DNA of 64,000 nucleotides. Origin: Bryobacterales bacterium. Lineage in GTDB: Bacteria > Acidobacteriota > Terriglobia > Bryobacterales > Bryobacteraceae. The notes beneath the pieces were generated by a model that was given only the letters and a program-made list of their open reading frames with translations, ran no database searches and was not told the origin of the DNA. Positions 15,484-23,676 of the stretch are shown here, one piece after another (within the stretch, counting starts at the first letter, position 1; the number at the start of each line of letters is the position of its first letter). The stretch lies in assembly GCA_025463005.1 (NCBI GenBank), contig JAOAPR010000231.1, positions 1 to 64,000 on the forward strand. Reading direction: 5' to 3'. A program made the position numbers and the translations under genes.

Positions 15484-17724
15484 ATGCTACCGGAATCCCC
15501 TGATGCCGTTCCGTCTCCGGCTCCGTTGCCCGTAGCTGCTCCGCCCGAGCCTCGTTCGTCGGTCGAAAGCCTATATCGCGGCCTGGAAACGCGCTTGCGG
15601 GAGACTCGCCCCAAAGAGGATCTTGCCCCTTTGGAGCGCGCCTATCGCTTCGCCTCCGAGCGCCATCGCGGCCAGACCCGCGTCTCCGGCGAACCGTACA
15701 TGACCCATCCCCTGCTGGTCACACGCCAGTTGGTCGACATGAACATGGACATGGTCTGCCTCCAGACCGGACTCCTGCACGACGTGGTCGAAGACACCTC
15801 GGCGACCCTCGAAGAGGTCCGCAAGGAGTTCGGCGACGAGGTGGCCCGCTGCGTCGACGGGGTCACCAAACTGAGCAAGCTGGACCTCGCCTCGCGCGAG
15901 GAGCGCCAGGCCGAAAGCGTCCGCAAGATGCTGCTGGCCATGGTCAACGATATCCGGGTCATCCTGGTCAAGCTGGCCGATCGCCTTCATAACATGCGCA
16001 CGCTGGGTTCGCTGCCGCAGGAAAAGCGGCTCCGGATCGCCCAGGAGACCATGGATATTTACGCGCCCATCGCGCACCGCCTGGGCATGGGAAAGGTCCG
16101 CAGCGAGCTGGAGGACCTGGCGTTTCGGTATCTGGAGCCCGAGGCCTCCGAAGGCCTGCTGCGAGAATTTGAAGCGGGCCGCCCCGCCAATGAAACGTTT
16201 CTCAACACGATCAAGCACATCGTCGAGGTCAACCTGGCCCGCGAAGGGATTCCTGCGCGCGTCGAAATCCGGGTGAAGCGCGCCTACTCCGTGTTCCAGA
16301 AGCTCAAGCGACAGAAAATCATCCTGGACCAGGTCTACGATCTGCTGGCCGTGCGCATCATCACTGACTCGGTCAAGAACTGCTACGCGGCCTTGGGCGT
16401 CATTCATAATGAGTGGCATCCCATCCCCGGCCGGATTAAGGATTTTATCGCCATCCCGCGGCCCAATCTTTACCAGTCCTTGCACACATCCGTAATGGGT
16501 CCTGAAGGCCGCCATTTCGAAGTTCAGATCCGCACTGATGAGATGCACCGTATCGCCGAGGAGGGCATCGCGGCGCACTGGAAGTACAAAGAGGGCCGCC
16601 GTGGTCCCGCCGATGATGATCGGCGCATCGCCTGGCTGCGCCAGTTGGTCGAATGGCAGCGCGATATGCGCGATTCCGGCGAATTCATGTCCACCCTGAA
16701 GGTGGATCTTTACCCGGAAGAGGTTTACTGCTTTACGCCTAAAGGCCGCGTGATCGCTTTGCCGCGGGGCGGTACCCCCATCGATTTCGCGTACGCCATT
16801 CACTCCGACGTAGGCAACACCTGCGTGGGCGCCAAGGTCAACGGGCGCATCGTGCAGCTCAAGCACGCTCTGCGCAACGGCGACGTAGTCGAGATCCTGA
16901 CCCAGACCGGCCACCTTCCCAGCAAGGATTGGCTGGGCGTGGTAAAAACCTCGCGCGCGCGCAACAAAATTAAGCACGTCATCAATACCACTGAGCGCGT
17001 CAAGGCCATCGAAATCGGCCAGAAGTACCTGGAGCGCGAAGCGCGCCGCCTCGGTGTCCAACTGGGACGCGTCACCAAGAGCCACCTGGAAGCCGTGGCT
17101 GCGGAATACGGCTGTTCGAAGATGGAGGATCTCCACGCCGCGCTGGGCTACGGAAAATATTCCGCGCGCCAGGTGTTGCAGAAACTGGCGCCGGAGATAG
17201 TGCCAGCGGAACTCCCGGAACCCGCTCCGGCCCCCGAACGTCCTGCCCCCCGTCCAGGCGATGACAAAGATCTGGTGGTCCAGGTCAAGGGCATCGACGA
17301 CCTGATGACCTATCGCGCCAAGTGCTGCAATCCCATCCGCGGCGAGCCTATCGTCGGCTACGTAACACGCGGGAAGGGAATCGCGGTGCATTCGGTCAAC
17401 TGCAGCAACGTTCAGAATCTGATGTACGACTCGGAGCGCAAGATTGAAGTCGAATGGGCGCGCGCCGCGAGCCACACCTTCCCGGTGAAGCTTCTGGTCC
17501 GCACCGAGGATCGGCCGGGCATGCTAAGCCAGATCACCACCGCGCTGTTCAACGAGCAGACCAATATCCTGAGCCTCGAAACGCACGGCGGCGAGACCGA
17601 CGGCGGCGCCATCATAGACATGACCCTGGAGGTCAAGGACAAACGGCAGCTCGAACGGGTGGTTTCGGCCATCCGCCGCATCTCCGGGGTCCGCGACATC
17701 GAACGAGTGAATGAACGCACCTGA
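15484..17724 (+). CDS. rel: Bifunctional (p)ppGpp synthetase/hydrolase
   Basis: Stringent-response enzyme of 746 residues. The HD hydrolase domain is intact: GLLHDVVEDT has the His-Asp pair at about 99-100, and LVKLADRLHNMRTL follows. The synthetase domain contains PGRIKDFIAIPRPNLYQSLHTSV and FEVQIRTDEMHRIAEEGIAAHWKYKEG. It continues with a TGS domain (VYCFTPKGRVIALPRGGTPIDFAYAIHSDVG), a zinc-finger/helical region with KCCNPIRGEPIVGYVTRGKGIAVH, and a C-terminal ACT domain. Both activities are predicted. It is the only Rel-family long protein in the window. Confidence 0.95.
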   Translation: MLPESPDAVPSPAPLPVAAPPEPRSSVESLYRGLETRLRETRPKEDLAPLERAYRFASERHRGQTRVSGEPYMTHPLLVTRQLVDMNMDMVCLQTGLLHDVVEDTSATLEEVRKEFGDEVARCVDGVTKLSKLDLASREERQAESVRKMLLAMVNDIRVILVKLADRLHNMRTLGSLPQEKRLRIAQETMDIYAPIAHRLGMGKVRSELEDLAFRYLEPEASEGLLREFEAGRPANETFLNTIKHIVEVNLAREGIPARVEIRVKRAYSVFQKLKRQKIILDQVYDLLAVRIITDSVKNCYAALGVIHNEWHPIPGRIKDFIAIPRPNLYQSLHTSVMGPEGRHFEVQIRTDEMHRIAEEGIAAHWKYKEGRRGPADDDRRIAWLRQLVEWQRDMRDSGEFMSTLKVDLYPEEVYCFTPKGRVIALPRGGTPIDFAYAIHSDVGNTCVGAKVNGRIVQLKHALRNGDVVEILTQTGHLPSKDWLGVVKTSRARNKIKHVINTTERVKAIEIGQKYLEREARRLGVQLGRVTKSHLEAVAAEYGCSKMEDLHAALGYGKYSARQVLQKLAPEIVPAELPEPAPAPERPAPRPGDDKDLVVQVKGIDDLMTYRAKCCNPIRGEPIVGYVTRGKGIAVHSVNCSNVQNLMYDSERKIEVEWARAASHTFPVKLLVRTEDRPGMLSQITTALFNEQTNILSLETHGGETDGGAIIDMTLEVKDKRQLERVVSAIRRISGVRDIERVNERT

Positions 17725-18055
17725 ACCCGAGCACATCGCCATTTCCAAATCGAAGGGCATCAAGATCGATTGGAAAGACGGCCACCACAGCGACTATGAG
17801 CTGGGATACCTGCGCGATGAGTGTCCCTGCGCCACCTGCACCGGCGCGCACGGCACGGCGCCGCAGAGGACCAACTATGCCGCGCCTAAGCAGGCCGACC
17901 CCTTCAAGATGTTCACGCCGACGCTCAAAATGCTGAATGTCGAGCCGGTTGGCGGCTACGCCATTCGCGTCGACTGGAGCGACGGCCACGGATCGGGGAT
18001 CTACTCGTTCGATTATCTGCGGTCGATCTGCTCCTGCGCTGCGTGTAAGGGGTAA
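17711..18055 (+). CDS. DUF971 (gamma-butyrobetaine hydroxylase-like N-terminal domain) protein
   Basis: 114 residues starting at ATG 17711, overlapping the end of rel by 14 bases. Two family hallmarks are visible: IDWKDGHHSDYELGYLRDECPCATC and, at the C-terminus, IRVDWSDGHGSGIYSFDYLRSICSCAACKG. Both have clustered cysteines that could bind a metal. Stand-alone DUF971 proteins are often found near iron-sulfur carrier genes, but no such gene is adjacent here. A role in metal or Fe-S handling is only a suggestion. Confidence 0.85.
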   Translation: MNAPEPEHIAISKSKGIKIDWKDGHHSDYELGYLRDECPCATCTGAHGTAPQRTNYAAPKQADPFKMFTPTLKMLNVEPVGGYAIRVDWSDGHGSGIYSFDYLRSICSCAACKG

Positions 18056-18069
18056 CGGCCAGCCGGTTT

Positions 18070-18112
18070 TGTGGGGCAGGCTTCAGCCTGCGCGGGGCTT
18101 CAGCCCCGCCCA
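18070..18112. repeat. Palindromic intergenic repeat A
   Basis: Two adjacent perfect hairpins: GCAGGCTTCAGCCTGC and GCGGGGCTTCAGCCCCGC, preceded by TGTGGG. It sits in the 61-base gap between the convergent DUF971 and pyrC genes. Related copies occur at 29081-29120, 32379-32421 and (half copy) 45933-45955. It could act as a bidirectional transcript end. Confidence 0.88.
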
Positions 18113-18116
18113 ATAT

Positions 18117-19397
18117 TCAAACCCGCCACACCACCTCACCGCCTACCACCGTCGCCACTGGACCACCCTTGAACGTCTTCCCGTCGAAGGGAGAATTGCG
18201 GCTCTTCGAGAACGACTTGTTCACGTCATAGGTCCATTCGCGGTCCGTCGAGAAAATCGTTACGTCCGCCGGTGCGCCCTTCGCCAGAGTCCCGCGATGG
18301 ATCCCCAGGATCCGCGCCGGACCCGTGGTGAACAGTTCCACCAGCCTCGCGACCCCGATCTTGCCGGGGTGCACCATCTGCTCCAGCGTCACGCCGATTG
18401 CTGTTTCGAGCCCTAGAATCCCGAATGGGCAGCTCTCGAACTCCTGCATTTTCTCAGAGCCAGGATGCGGTGCGTGATCGGTGGCGATCGCGTCGACCGC
18501 GCCGTTCACTACGCCTTCCAGCACCGCCGTCACGTCGCACGACCCTCGCAGCGGCGGCTTCATCTTGTAGTTACTGTCGTACGGCTTCATGTCGCGGTCG
18601 GCCAGCGCCAGATGATGCGGCGTTGCCTCCGCGGTCACCGCCAGCCCCCGCGTTTTCGCGAACTTCACCATCTCCACCGAGTGCCGCGACGAAATATGTG
18701 CCACGTGATAGCGCGCTCCGGTGACCTCCGCCAGCAAGATATCGCGCGCCACCATCACGTCTTCCGAACAACCCGGGATCCCGCGCAGACCCAGTCGAAC
18801 CGATTCCGCCCCCTCGTGCATATCCCCGCCCGCGCTCAGATGCAGGTCCTCGCAGTGATTGATCACCGGAATCGCCAGGCTGCGCGCGAACTCCATGGCG
18901 CGCCGCATCACACGCGCATTCATCACCGGACGGCCGTCATCGGAGATTGCCACCGCACCGGCCTCCTTCATGGACCCGATCGCGGCCAACTCTTCGCCCG
19001 CGCTGCCCTTAGTGATCGCGCCGATCGGAAATACGTTGACGATTGCGTACCGCCGCGCTTTCTCGATCATGTAGCTGGTCACCGTGGCGTTATCGTTCAC
19101 CGGCTTGGTGTTGGGCATAGGACAGACCGATGTGAACCCACCCGCGGCCGCGGCGCGCGATCCGCTCTCGATGGTCTCGGCATGCTCGAAGCCCGGCTCG
19201 CGCAGGTGCACGTGCATGTCGATGAACCCGGGCGCCACGATCAGCCCCGTCGCATCGATCACTTCCGCGCCCGCGGCAGCCGTGAGATTCGTCCCGACTC
19301 CCTTGATCACGCCGTCCTCGATCCACACGTCCGCCACGCCGTCGTGACGCGACGCGGGATCGATAACCCGGCCGTTTTTAATGAGCAGCCGCGCCAT
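18117..19397 (-). CDS. pyrC: Dihydroorotase
   Basis: Zinc amidohydrolase of 426 residues closing carbamoyl aspartate to dihydroorotate. The metal-binding DMHVHLREPGFEHAET is at about 60-75. FTSVCPMPNTKPVND follows, then CEDLHL, HVAHISSRHSVEMV and AIATDHAPHPGSEK, the complete type I (AllB/PyrC) metal ligand set. The C-terminal VTIFSTDREWTYD closes the beta-sandwich. It starts at ATG 19397, overlapping the end of pyrB by 20 bases. Confidence 0.96.
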   Translation of the reverse strand: MARLLIKNGRVIDPASRHDGVADVWIEDGVIKGVGTNLTAAAGAEVIDATGLIVAPGFIDMHVHLREPGFEHAETIESGSRAAAAGGFTSVCPMPNTKPVNDNATVTSYMIEKARRYAIVNVFPIGAITKGSAGEELAAIGSMKEAGAVAISDDGRPVMNARVMRRAMEFARSLAIPVINHCEDLHLSAGGDMHEGAESVRLGLRGIPGCSEDVMVARDILLAEVTGARYHVAHISSRHSVEMVKFAKTRGLAVTAEATPHHLALADRDMKPYDSNYKMKPPLRGSCDVTAVLEGVVNGAVDAIATDHAPHPGSEKMQEFESCPFGILGLETAIGVTLEQMVHPGKIGVARLVELFTTGPARILGIHRGTLAKGAPADVTIFSTDREWTYDVNKSFSKSRNSPFDGKTFKGGPVATVVGGEVVWRV

Positions 19398-20316
19398 TCG
19401 TTTCCCTGCCTGCCAATACGCGCTCCAGTACCGCCATCCGCACTGCTATGCCGTTCTCCACTTGATTCAGAATCACAGATCGCTGTGAATCCGCCGCTTC
19501 CGAGGAAATCTCGCGGCCGCGATTGATCGGGCCGGGATGCATCACAATCGCGTCCGGCCGGGCCAGCTTCAGATGCTCCAGCCGCAGCCCGTAAAACCGG
19601 AAATACTCGCTCGCCGAAAAACCCGGCTCGTGTTGCCGCTCCAACTGCACGCGGAGCATCATGATGACGTCGGCGTGCCGGATCGCCTCGTCCATATTGG
19701 TGGTCAGCGTCACGCCCGGAGCGATTTGCTTCAATGCTTCCGGCAGGAGCGACGCAGGCCCGCACAACACAATATTGGCCCCGAACTTGGAAAGCAGGTA
19801 TACGTTCGACCGTGCCACCCGGCTGTGTGCGATATCGCCGATAATCGCCACCCGCAAGCCTTCCAGCCTGGCGCCGCGATCCAGAATCGTGCGCGCGTCC
19901 AGCAGTGCCTGAGTGGGATGCTCATGCGTCCCATCACCGGCGTTGATGATCGGTATTTCGAGATGGCGCTGCAAAAAGTGCGGTGCACCCGACGCCGCGT
20001 GCCGCATGATAATCGCGTCCGGGCGCATCGCCGCCAGCGTGTTCAGCGTGTCCACCAGGGACTCGCCCTTGGAGACGCTGGATGCCTGTGCCGTGATCGA
20101 AACCGCGTCAGCACCCAGTCGCTTGGCCGCGATCTCGAAGCTGGTACGCGTGCGCGTGGACGCTTCGAAGAACAGGTTCACGACCATCCGCCCGCGCAGC
20201 AGATCGTACTTCCGGAAACTCTGCGCCTCACGCGGCTGAAAATCCCGGGCCCGATCCAGAATCGCCTGGATTTCTTCGCGCTCTAGTGCCTCGATGCCAA
20301 GCAGCCCGTGCGGCAC
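19378..20316 (-). CDS. pyrB: Aspartate carbamoyltransferase catalytic subunit
   Basis: 312 residues, condensing carbamoyl phosphate and aspartate. STRTRTSFEIAAKRLG is the carbamoyl-phosphate loop. IMRHAASGAPHF, NAGDGTHEHPTQALLD, GDIAHSRVARSN and MHPGPINRGREI are the other signature blocks. No pyrI regulatory subunit gene lies nearby. pyrR ends one base upstream and pyrC overlaps downstream, so pyrR-pyrB-pyrC is one operon. Confidence 0.97.
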   Translation of the reverse strand: MPHGLLGIEALEREEIQAILDRARDFQPREAQSFRKYDLLRGRMVVNLFFEASTRTRTSFEIAAKRLGADAVSITAQASSVSKGESLVDTLNTLAAMRPDAIIMRHAASGAPHFLQRHLEIPIINAGDGTHEHPTQALLDARTILDRGARLEGLRVAIIGDIAHSRVARSNVYLLSKFGANIVLCGPASLLPEALKQIAPGVTLTTNMDEAIRHADVIMMLRVQLERQHEPGFSASEYFRFYGLRLEHLKLARPDAIVMHPGPINRGREISSEAADSQRSVILNQVENGIAVRMAVLERVLAGRETNGAAAH

Positions 20317-20317
20317 G

Positions 20318-20869
20318 TCAGCCCGCCTTTTCCGTGAGCAGGACCTTTTCCATTCCGTCGATTTCCTGAAATTTCACCTCGACAATCTCGTTCGCCGCCG
20401 TTTGAATCGTCCGGCCGATGTAGCGCGCCTCGATCGGAAGCTCGCGGTGGCCGCGGTCGATAAGCACCAGCAACTGCACCCGCGCCGGCCGGCCATGATC
20501 GAACAGTGCATCGAGCGCCGAGCGTGTCGTGCGACCAGTGTACAGCACGTCGTCTGTCAGGATCACGTCTTTGCCGGCTACGGGAAACGGAATGTCAGTG
20601 GAACTCACCACCGGCTGGTTCCCTACAGTCGAAAGATCGTCCCGGTAGAGCTGGATGTCGAGAATCCCCACCGGTACTTTGCGCCCCTCTATCGCTTCAA
20701 TCTTGCGGGCCAGTCGCTGCGCCAGAGGCACACCTCGGCGACGGACACCGATGAACACCAGATCGTCCGGGTTCTTCGTTTTTTCCAGAATTTCGTGGGC
20801 CAATCGGACCAGCGTCCGGTCGATCTCCGACGCGCTCATCAACTGGCTCTTCTCGCGGGTAGGACTCAT
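20318..20869 (-). CDS. pyrR: PyrR bifunctional attenuator protein / uracil phosphoribosyltransferase
   Basis: 183 residues. The PRPP-binding loop VILTDDVLYTGRTTRSALDAL and the LVFIGVRRRGVPLAQRLARKI block are typical. Family members sense UMP/UTP, bind pyr mRNA and also have uracil phosphoribosyltransferase activity. The start at ATG 20869 follows GGAG with eight bases spacing; Met11 is an alternative. I looked in the 54 bases upstream and found no convincing PyrR-binding hairpin or terminator, so whether it regulates this operon is open. Confidence 0.95.
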   Translation of the reverse strand: MSPTREKSQLMSASEIDRTLVRLAHEILEKTKNPDDLVFIGVRRRGVPLAQRLARKIEAIEGRKVPVGILDIQLYRDDLSTVGNQPVVSSTDIPFPVAGKDVILTDDVLYTGRTTRSALDALFDHGRPARVQLLVLIDRGHRELPIEARYIGRTIQTAANEIVEVKFQEIDGMEKVLLTEKAG

Positions 20870-20923
20870 GGGTAAACGCTCCAGGATAACACGCGGACCG
20901 CCCCGCGGGTAAGATGGCGGCGG

Positions 20924-21219
20924 CTAATTCCTTCTCAACCGCTGCCGGATGTCCTTCGTCAGCTTCTCGGCATCATCCAGTTTTTCAAGGTTTTTAGAGA
21001 AACCAAATAACGATCGCCCTTTTCCAAATCGTCTTTGATCTCTTCGGCCAGGCGCGCCAGCTCGCCCGCGTCCTTCAAGTTCCGCTCGTAATCGGCGCGG
21101 ATAATTTCGTCTTTCTGCGATTTCCCGTTCGGCAGCTTCACTTCGAGAGGGTCCTTGACGGACGGAATCTGCGCCAACAGAATGCAGGCTGCGAACAGAA
21201 ATGCGCCAAAATACCTCAT
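20924..21219 (-). pseudogene. Small exported protein gene with a one-base frameshift
   Basis: Starts at ATG 21219 with a signal peptide (MRYFGAFLFAACILLAQ), then a charged helical domain (EIIRADYERNLKDAGELARLAEEIKDDL). The frame runs out soon after DRYLVSLK. In the next frame the sequence continues naturally as KNLEKLDDAEKLTKD and IRQRLRRN to a TAG at 20926-20924. The two frames join at a run of five A on the minus strand near 20992-20996; one more A would restore a single frame of about 98 codons. Either a homopolymer sequencing error, a real inactivating deletion, or transcript slippage. The intended product resembles no family I recognise. Confidence 0.75.
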
Positions 21220-21234
21220 ACTTATCAGTGTTAC

Positions 21235-21810
21235 ATGCTCGTGAGATTCGCACTGGTAATCGTGTTTGCCACCTCAGCGCTACCCGCCGACCTGGAGATC
21301 CGCTACTCCGCTCTGGAGCGCATGATAGCTGCTCAGATGTTCACTCAGGAAGGCCGCCGTTACGTTCGTGGCAACCACGCGACGAAGTGCCAGTACGCGT
21401 ATCTCGAAGCGCCGAAATTGAGCGCGACCGACTCTCGTCTGCGTGTGGCCGCCCGCTTTAGCGGTAGTTCCGCGCTTGACCTGTTCAGCCGCTGTGTCGG
21501 TATGGGCGACTCATTCGACCTCACCATCACCGCCGTTCCCGTGCCGCGCAAGGGCGCCATTGCGTTTCAGGACACCCAGGTCAGTACGACCAGGGATTCG
21601 TACTACATTCGCCACGTTCGTTCCGCCCTGATGCGTAGCTTCGACCAGGATTTTAAAATCGAAATCCGCGAGCAGGCTCGCCGCCTTCTGGAGCAGCCCG
21701 CTTCCGGCGCAGTCTACGAACAGGAGCTCAAGGATCTGGACCTGACTGCGATCCGTGTTACCCCGGATGCCCTGGTGCTGGTAGTCGATTTTAAACTCAT
21801 CGTGAAGTAG
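21235..21810 (+). CDS. Secreted protein of unknown function
   Basis: 191 residues starting at ATG 21235, with a signal peptide (MLVRFALVIVFATSALPADL). The mature part is mixed alpha/beta with two cysteines (KCQYAYLEAPKLSA and FSRCVGMG). It ends in AIRVTPDALVLVVDFKLIVK, which looks like a lipid-binding or LEA/DUF4403-like beta protein ending, but I cannot assign a family. It is divergent from the frameshifted gene with only 15 bases between starts. No ribosome-binding site is obvious. Confidence 0.75.
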   Translation: MLVRFALVIVFATSALPADLEIRYSALERMIAAQMFTQEGRRYVRGNHATKCQYAYLEAPKLSATDSRLRVAARFSGSSALDLFSRCVGMGDSFDLTITAVPVPRKGAIAFQDTQVSTTRDSYYIRHVRSALMRSFDQDFKIEIREQARRLLEQPASGAVYEQELKDLDLTAIRVTPDALVLVVDFKLIVK

Positions 21811-21858
21811 CGGCCCTGTATCTCGCGTTCTGCGCGATCATAGAGTTTTCAAGCCTCC

Positions 21859-23196
21859 ATGCAGCCTGTCAATATCGGCATCATCGGTCTCGGAAACGTC
21901 GGCCTCGGGACACTCGACGTCCTCGCGGAAAATAGCGAGCTGATCGCACAAAAGCTCGGCTTCCCGCTGTGTGTTGTGGCTCTCAGCAGCCGTCAAATCG
22001 CTCAACGGCACGTACCCGCAGCCTTCGCGTCCGCGCACCGCGCCAGCGATTGGCGCGAAGTGGTGAATCATCCCGACGTCCACATCGTCGCCGAGTTGGT
22101 CGGCGGAACCGGTGTCGCACGCGAAATCATCGAGGCTGCAATCGCGCAGAAAAAGTCGGTCGTCACCGCCAACAAGGAGCTGATGGCCCAAGCCGGGCCC
22201 GACCTTTGGGATAAAGCGATCGCCGCGGGCGTGAACATCGCCATGGAGGCCAGCGTCGCCGGCGGAATCCCCATTCACAACGTCTTGCGCGAGGGTATCT
22301 CTGCCGATCGGATCACCACCCTCTACGGAATCCTCAATGGAACCTGCAACTATATCCTCACCGCAATCGAACAGCACGGCTCCAGCTTTGAGCTAGCCTT
22401 AACGGAGGCTCAGCGTGCCGGGTATGCCGAAGCCGACCCTTCCGGCGATATCGACGGCTACGATGCCCGCTCCAAGCTCGCCATCCTCGCGGCCTTGGCA
22501 TTCGGCGAGCGCATTGTTCCTTCCGACATTTTCACCGAGGGCATTCGACGTATCACACCCGTCGATTTCGAATATGCCCACCAGTTGCACCACACCATCC
22601 GGCTGATCTGCGCCGCCCGCCAGACGCCCAACGGTGTGATCCTCTCCGTGCGGCCTTCGCTGATACCGCAATCCACGATTCTCGCCAGCGTTCGCGGCGC
22701 CTATAACGCCGTGTGGGTGCGCGGAAAATTCGGCGCCGACACATTCTACTACGGTCGCGGGGCCGGACCACATCCCACCGGCGTGGCAGTCGCCAGTGAC
22801 TTGATGCGAGTGGCGCGCGAAATCCGCTACGGCTGTCCGGAGCGCGTCTCGCCGTTCGCCCACGCGCGCCTGGGCGAATATAAACCGATTCCCGTCACCC
22901 TGCACGAATCGGCTTACTACCTGCGCTTCCGTGTGCATGATCGTCCCGGGATCATTGCCCAGCTCGCCGCCGCGCTGGCTGCTGAGAATATTTCGATCGA
23001 CGCCGTGCTCCAGCTGCCCCACTCTAACTGGCGCGACCTGCCGTTTGTGATCACGGTTCAGCCCACTACTGAGGCGTCCATCCGCGCTGCCATTGCGCGC
23101 ATGGCCCAGCTCAACTTCCTGGTCGAGCCGCCGCTCGCCATGCCCATGGAGCAAGCCCTTACTTCCGAAAAAACTCCACCGGCTCCAACCGCGTGA
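21859..23196 (+). CDS. hom: Homoserine dehydrogenase
   Basis: 445 residues. The NAD(P)-binding fold starts INIGIIGLGNVGLGTLDVL. VVTANKELMAQAGPDLW, EASVAGGIPIHNVLREG and ILNGTCNYILTAI cover the catalytic region, and the KLAILAALAFG block follows. A C-terminal ACT domain (YYLRFRVHDRPGIIAQLAAALAAENISIDAVLQ) makes allosteric inhibition by threonine likely. It supplies homoserine for threonine and methionine. The last 38 bases overlap the convergent gene at 23159. Confidence 0.96.
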   Translation: MQPVNIGIIGLGNVGLGTLDVLAENSELIAQKLGFPLCVVALSSRQIAQRHVPAAFASAHRASDWREVVNHPDVHIVAELVGGTGVAREIIEAAIAQKKSVVTANKELMAQAGPDLWDKAIAAGVNIAMEASVAGGIPIHNVLREGISADRITTLYGILNGTCNYILTAIEQHGSSFELALTEAQRAGYAEADPSGDIDGYDARSKLAILAALAFGERIVPSDIFTEGIRRITPVDFEYAHQLHHTIRLICAARQTPNGVILSVRPSLIPQSTILASVRGAYNAVWVRGKFGADTFYYGRGAGPHPTGVAVASDLMRVAREIRYGCPERVSPFAHARLGEYKPIPVTLHESAYYLRFRVHDRPGIIAQLAAALAAENISIDAVLQLPHSNWRDLPFVITVQPTTEASIRAAIARMAQLNFLVEPPLAMPMEQALTSEKTPPAPTA

Positions 23197-23665
23197 TTTT
23201 CCACTTCTTCCCCTGCTTCTCAACCTGGCATTTCACGATCTGCCGCCGCGGTTCGTCAGTGTCGATCTTCAGCAGCCAGTCCAGCTCCAGCGTCCGCTTC
23301 TGCTCGTCGCCCTCGTCGGTGATCACGTCGATGGTCGATCCGATCTCCTGGGCGACTCCCACCAGTTCGCGAATTTCGTCGCGCAGCTTTTCGTATTCCG
23401 GCATCTGCCGGTCGAACTGATCGAGAAACGCATCGGCATCGCGATTCGCCAGCGCCTCCGACACGCCGCGAAAAACTTCCATCACCGCTGCAGGCGGATC
23501 GGCCCATGCCAGCGACGCGCCGACCAGGAGAAGAATGGGGACAGCCTCCCATTTCGAAAAACGCGTGCCCGTCCGTCTCGAAAAATGGGGGACTGCCTCC
23601 GATTTCGATGAACGAGCCCCTCGCGGTCCCGAGTATCTCCCCGAAATCGGCTGGCTGTCCCCCAT
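23159..23665 (-). CDS. Secreted NTF2/SnoaL-like protein with uncertain, repeat-derived start
   Basis: The body, from about residue 47, is a hydrophobic signal-like core (PILLLVGASLAWADPPAAV). It is followed by a small alpha/beta domain (SEALANRDADAFLDQFDRQMPEYEKL, then LELDWLLKIDTDEPRRQIVKCQVEKQGKKWKI) that looks like an NTF2-like fold. The only ATG in frame is at 23665, 45 codons upstream, and that stretch is made of three copies of a short repeat. There is no GTG or TTG in frame between. The original start may have been replaced by the repeats. Expression and secretion are uncertain. Confidence 0.55.
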   Translation of the reverse strand: MGDSQPISGRYSGPRGARSSKSEAVPHFSRRTGTRFSKWEAVPILLLVGASLAWADPPAAVMEVFRGVSEALANRDADAFLDQFDRQMPEYEKLRDEIRELVGVAQEIGSTIDVITDEGDEQKRTLELDWLLKIDTDEPRRQIVKCQVEKQGKKWKITRLEPVEFFRK

Positions 23666-23671
23666 TTTCGG
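23533..23671. repeat. Cluster of three short GGGGAC-type repeats
   Basis: Three copies of an imperfect about 28-base unit. 23533-23560 is GAATGGGGACAGCCTCCC then ATTTCGAAAA. 23579-23608 is CGAAAAATGGGGGACTGCC then TCCGATTTCGA. 23642-23671 is the inverted copy CGAAATCGGCTGGCTGTCC then CCCATTTTCGG. They resemble the GGGGAC/GTCCCC intergenic repeats that are abundant in many Acidobacteriota. They occupy the 5' end of the neighbouring secreted gene. Confidence 0.8.
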
Positions 23672-23676
23672 CCTTT

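Noticed and set aside
15571-17475. 634-codon open frame opposite rel
   Set aside because: rel on the plus strand is complete with all domains; the antisense frame follows from codon bias.
20870-20923. Possible PyrR attenuator ahead of pyrR
   Set aside because: GC-rich, but no terminator with T-run and no recognisable PyrR-binding hairpin.
23256-23552. Alternative frame starting MGGCPHSSPGRR in the repeat region
   Set aside because: Arg/Gly-rich out-of-frame translation; the other frame gives a proper signal-like core and a folded-looking domain.
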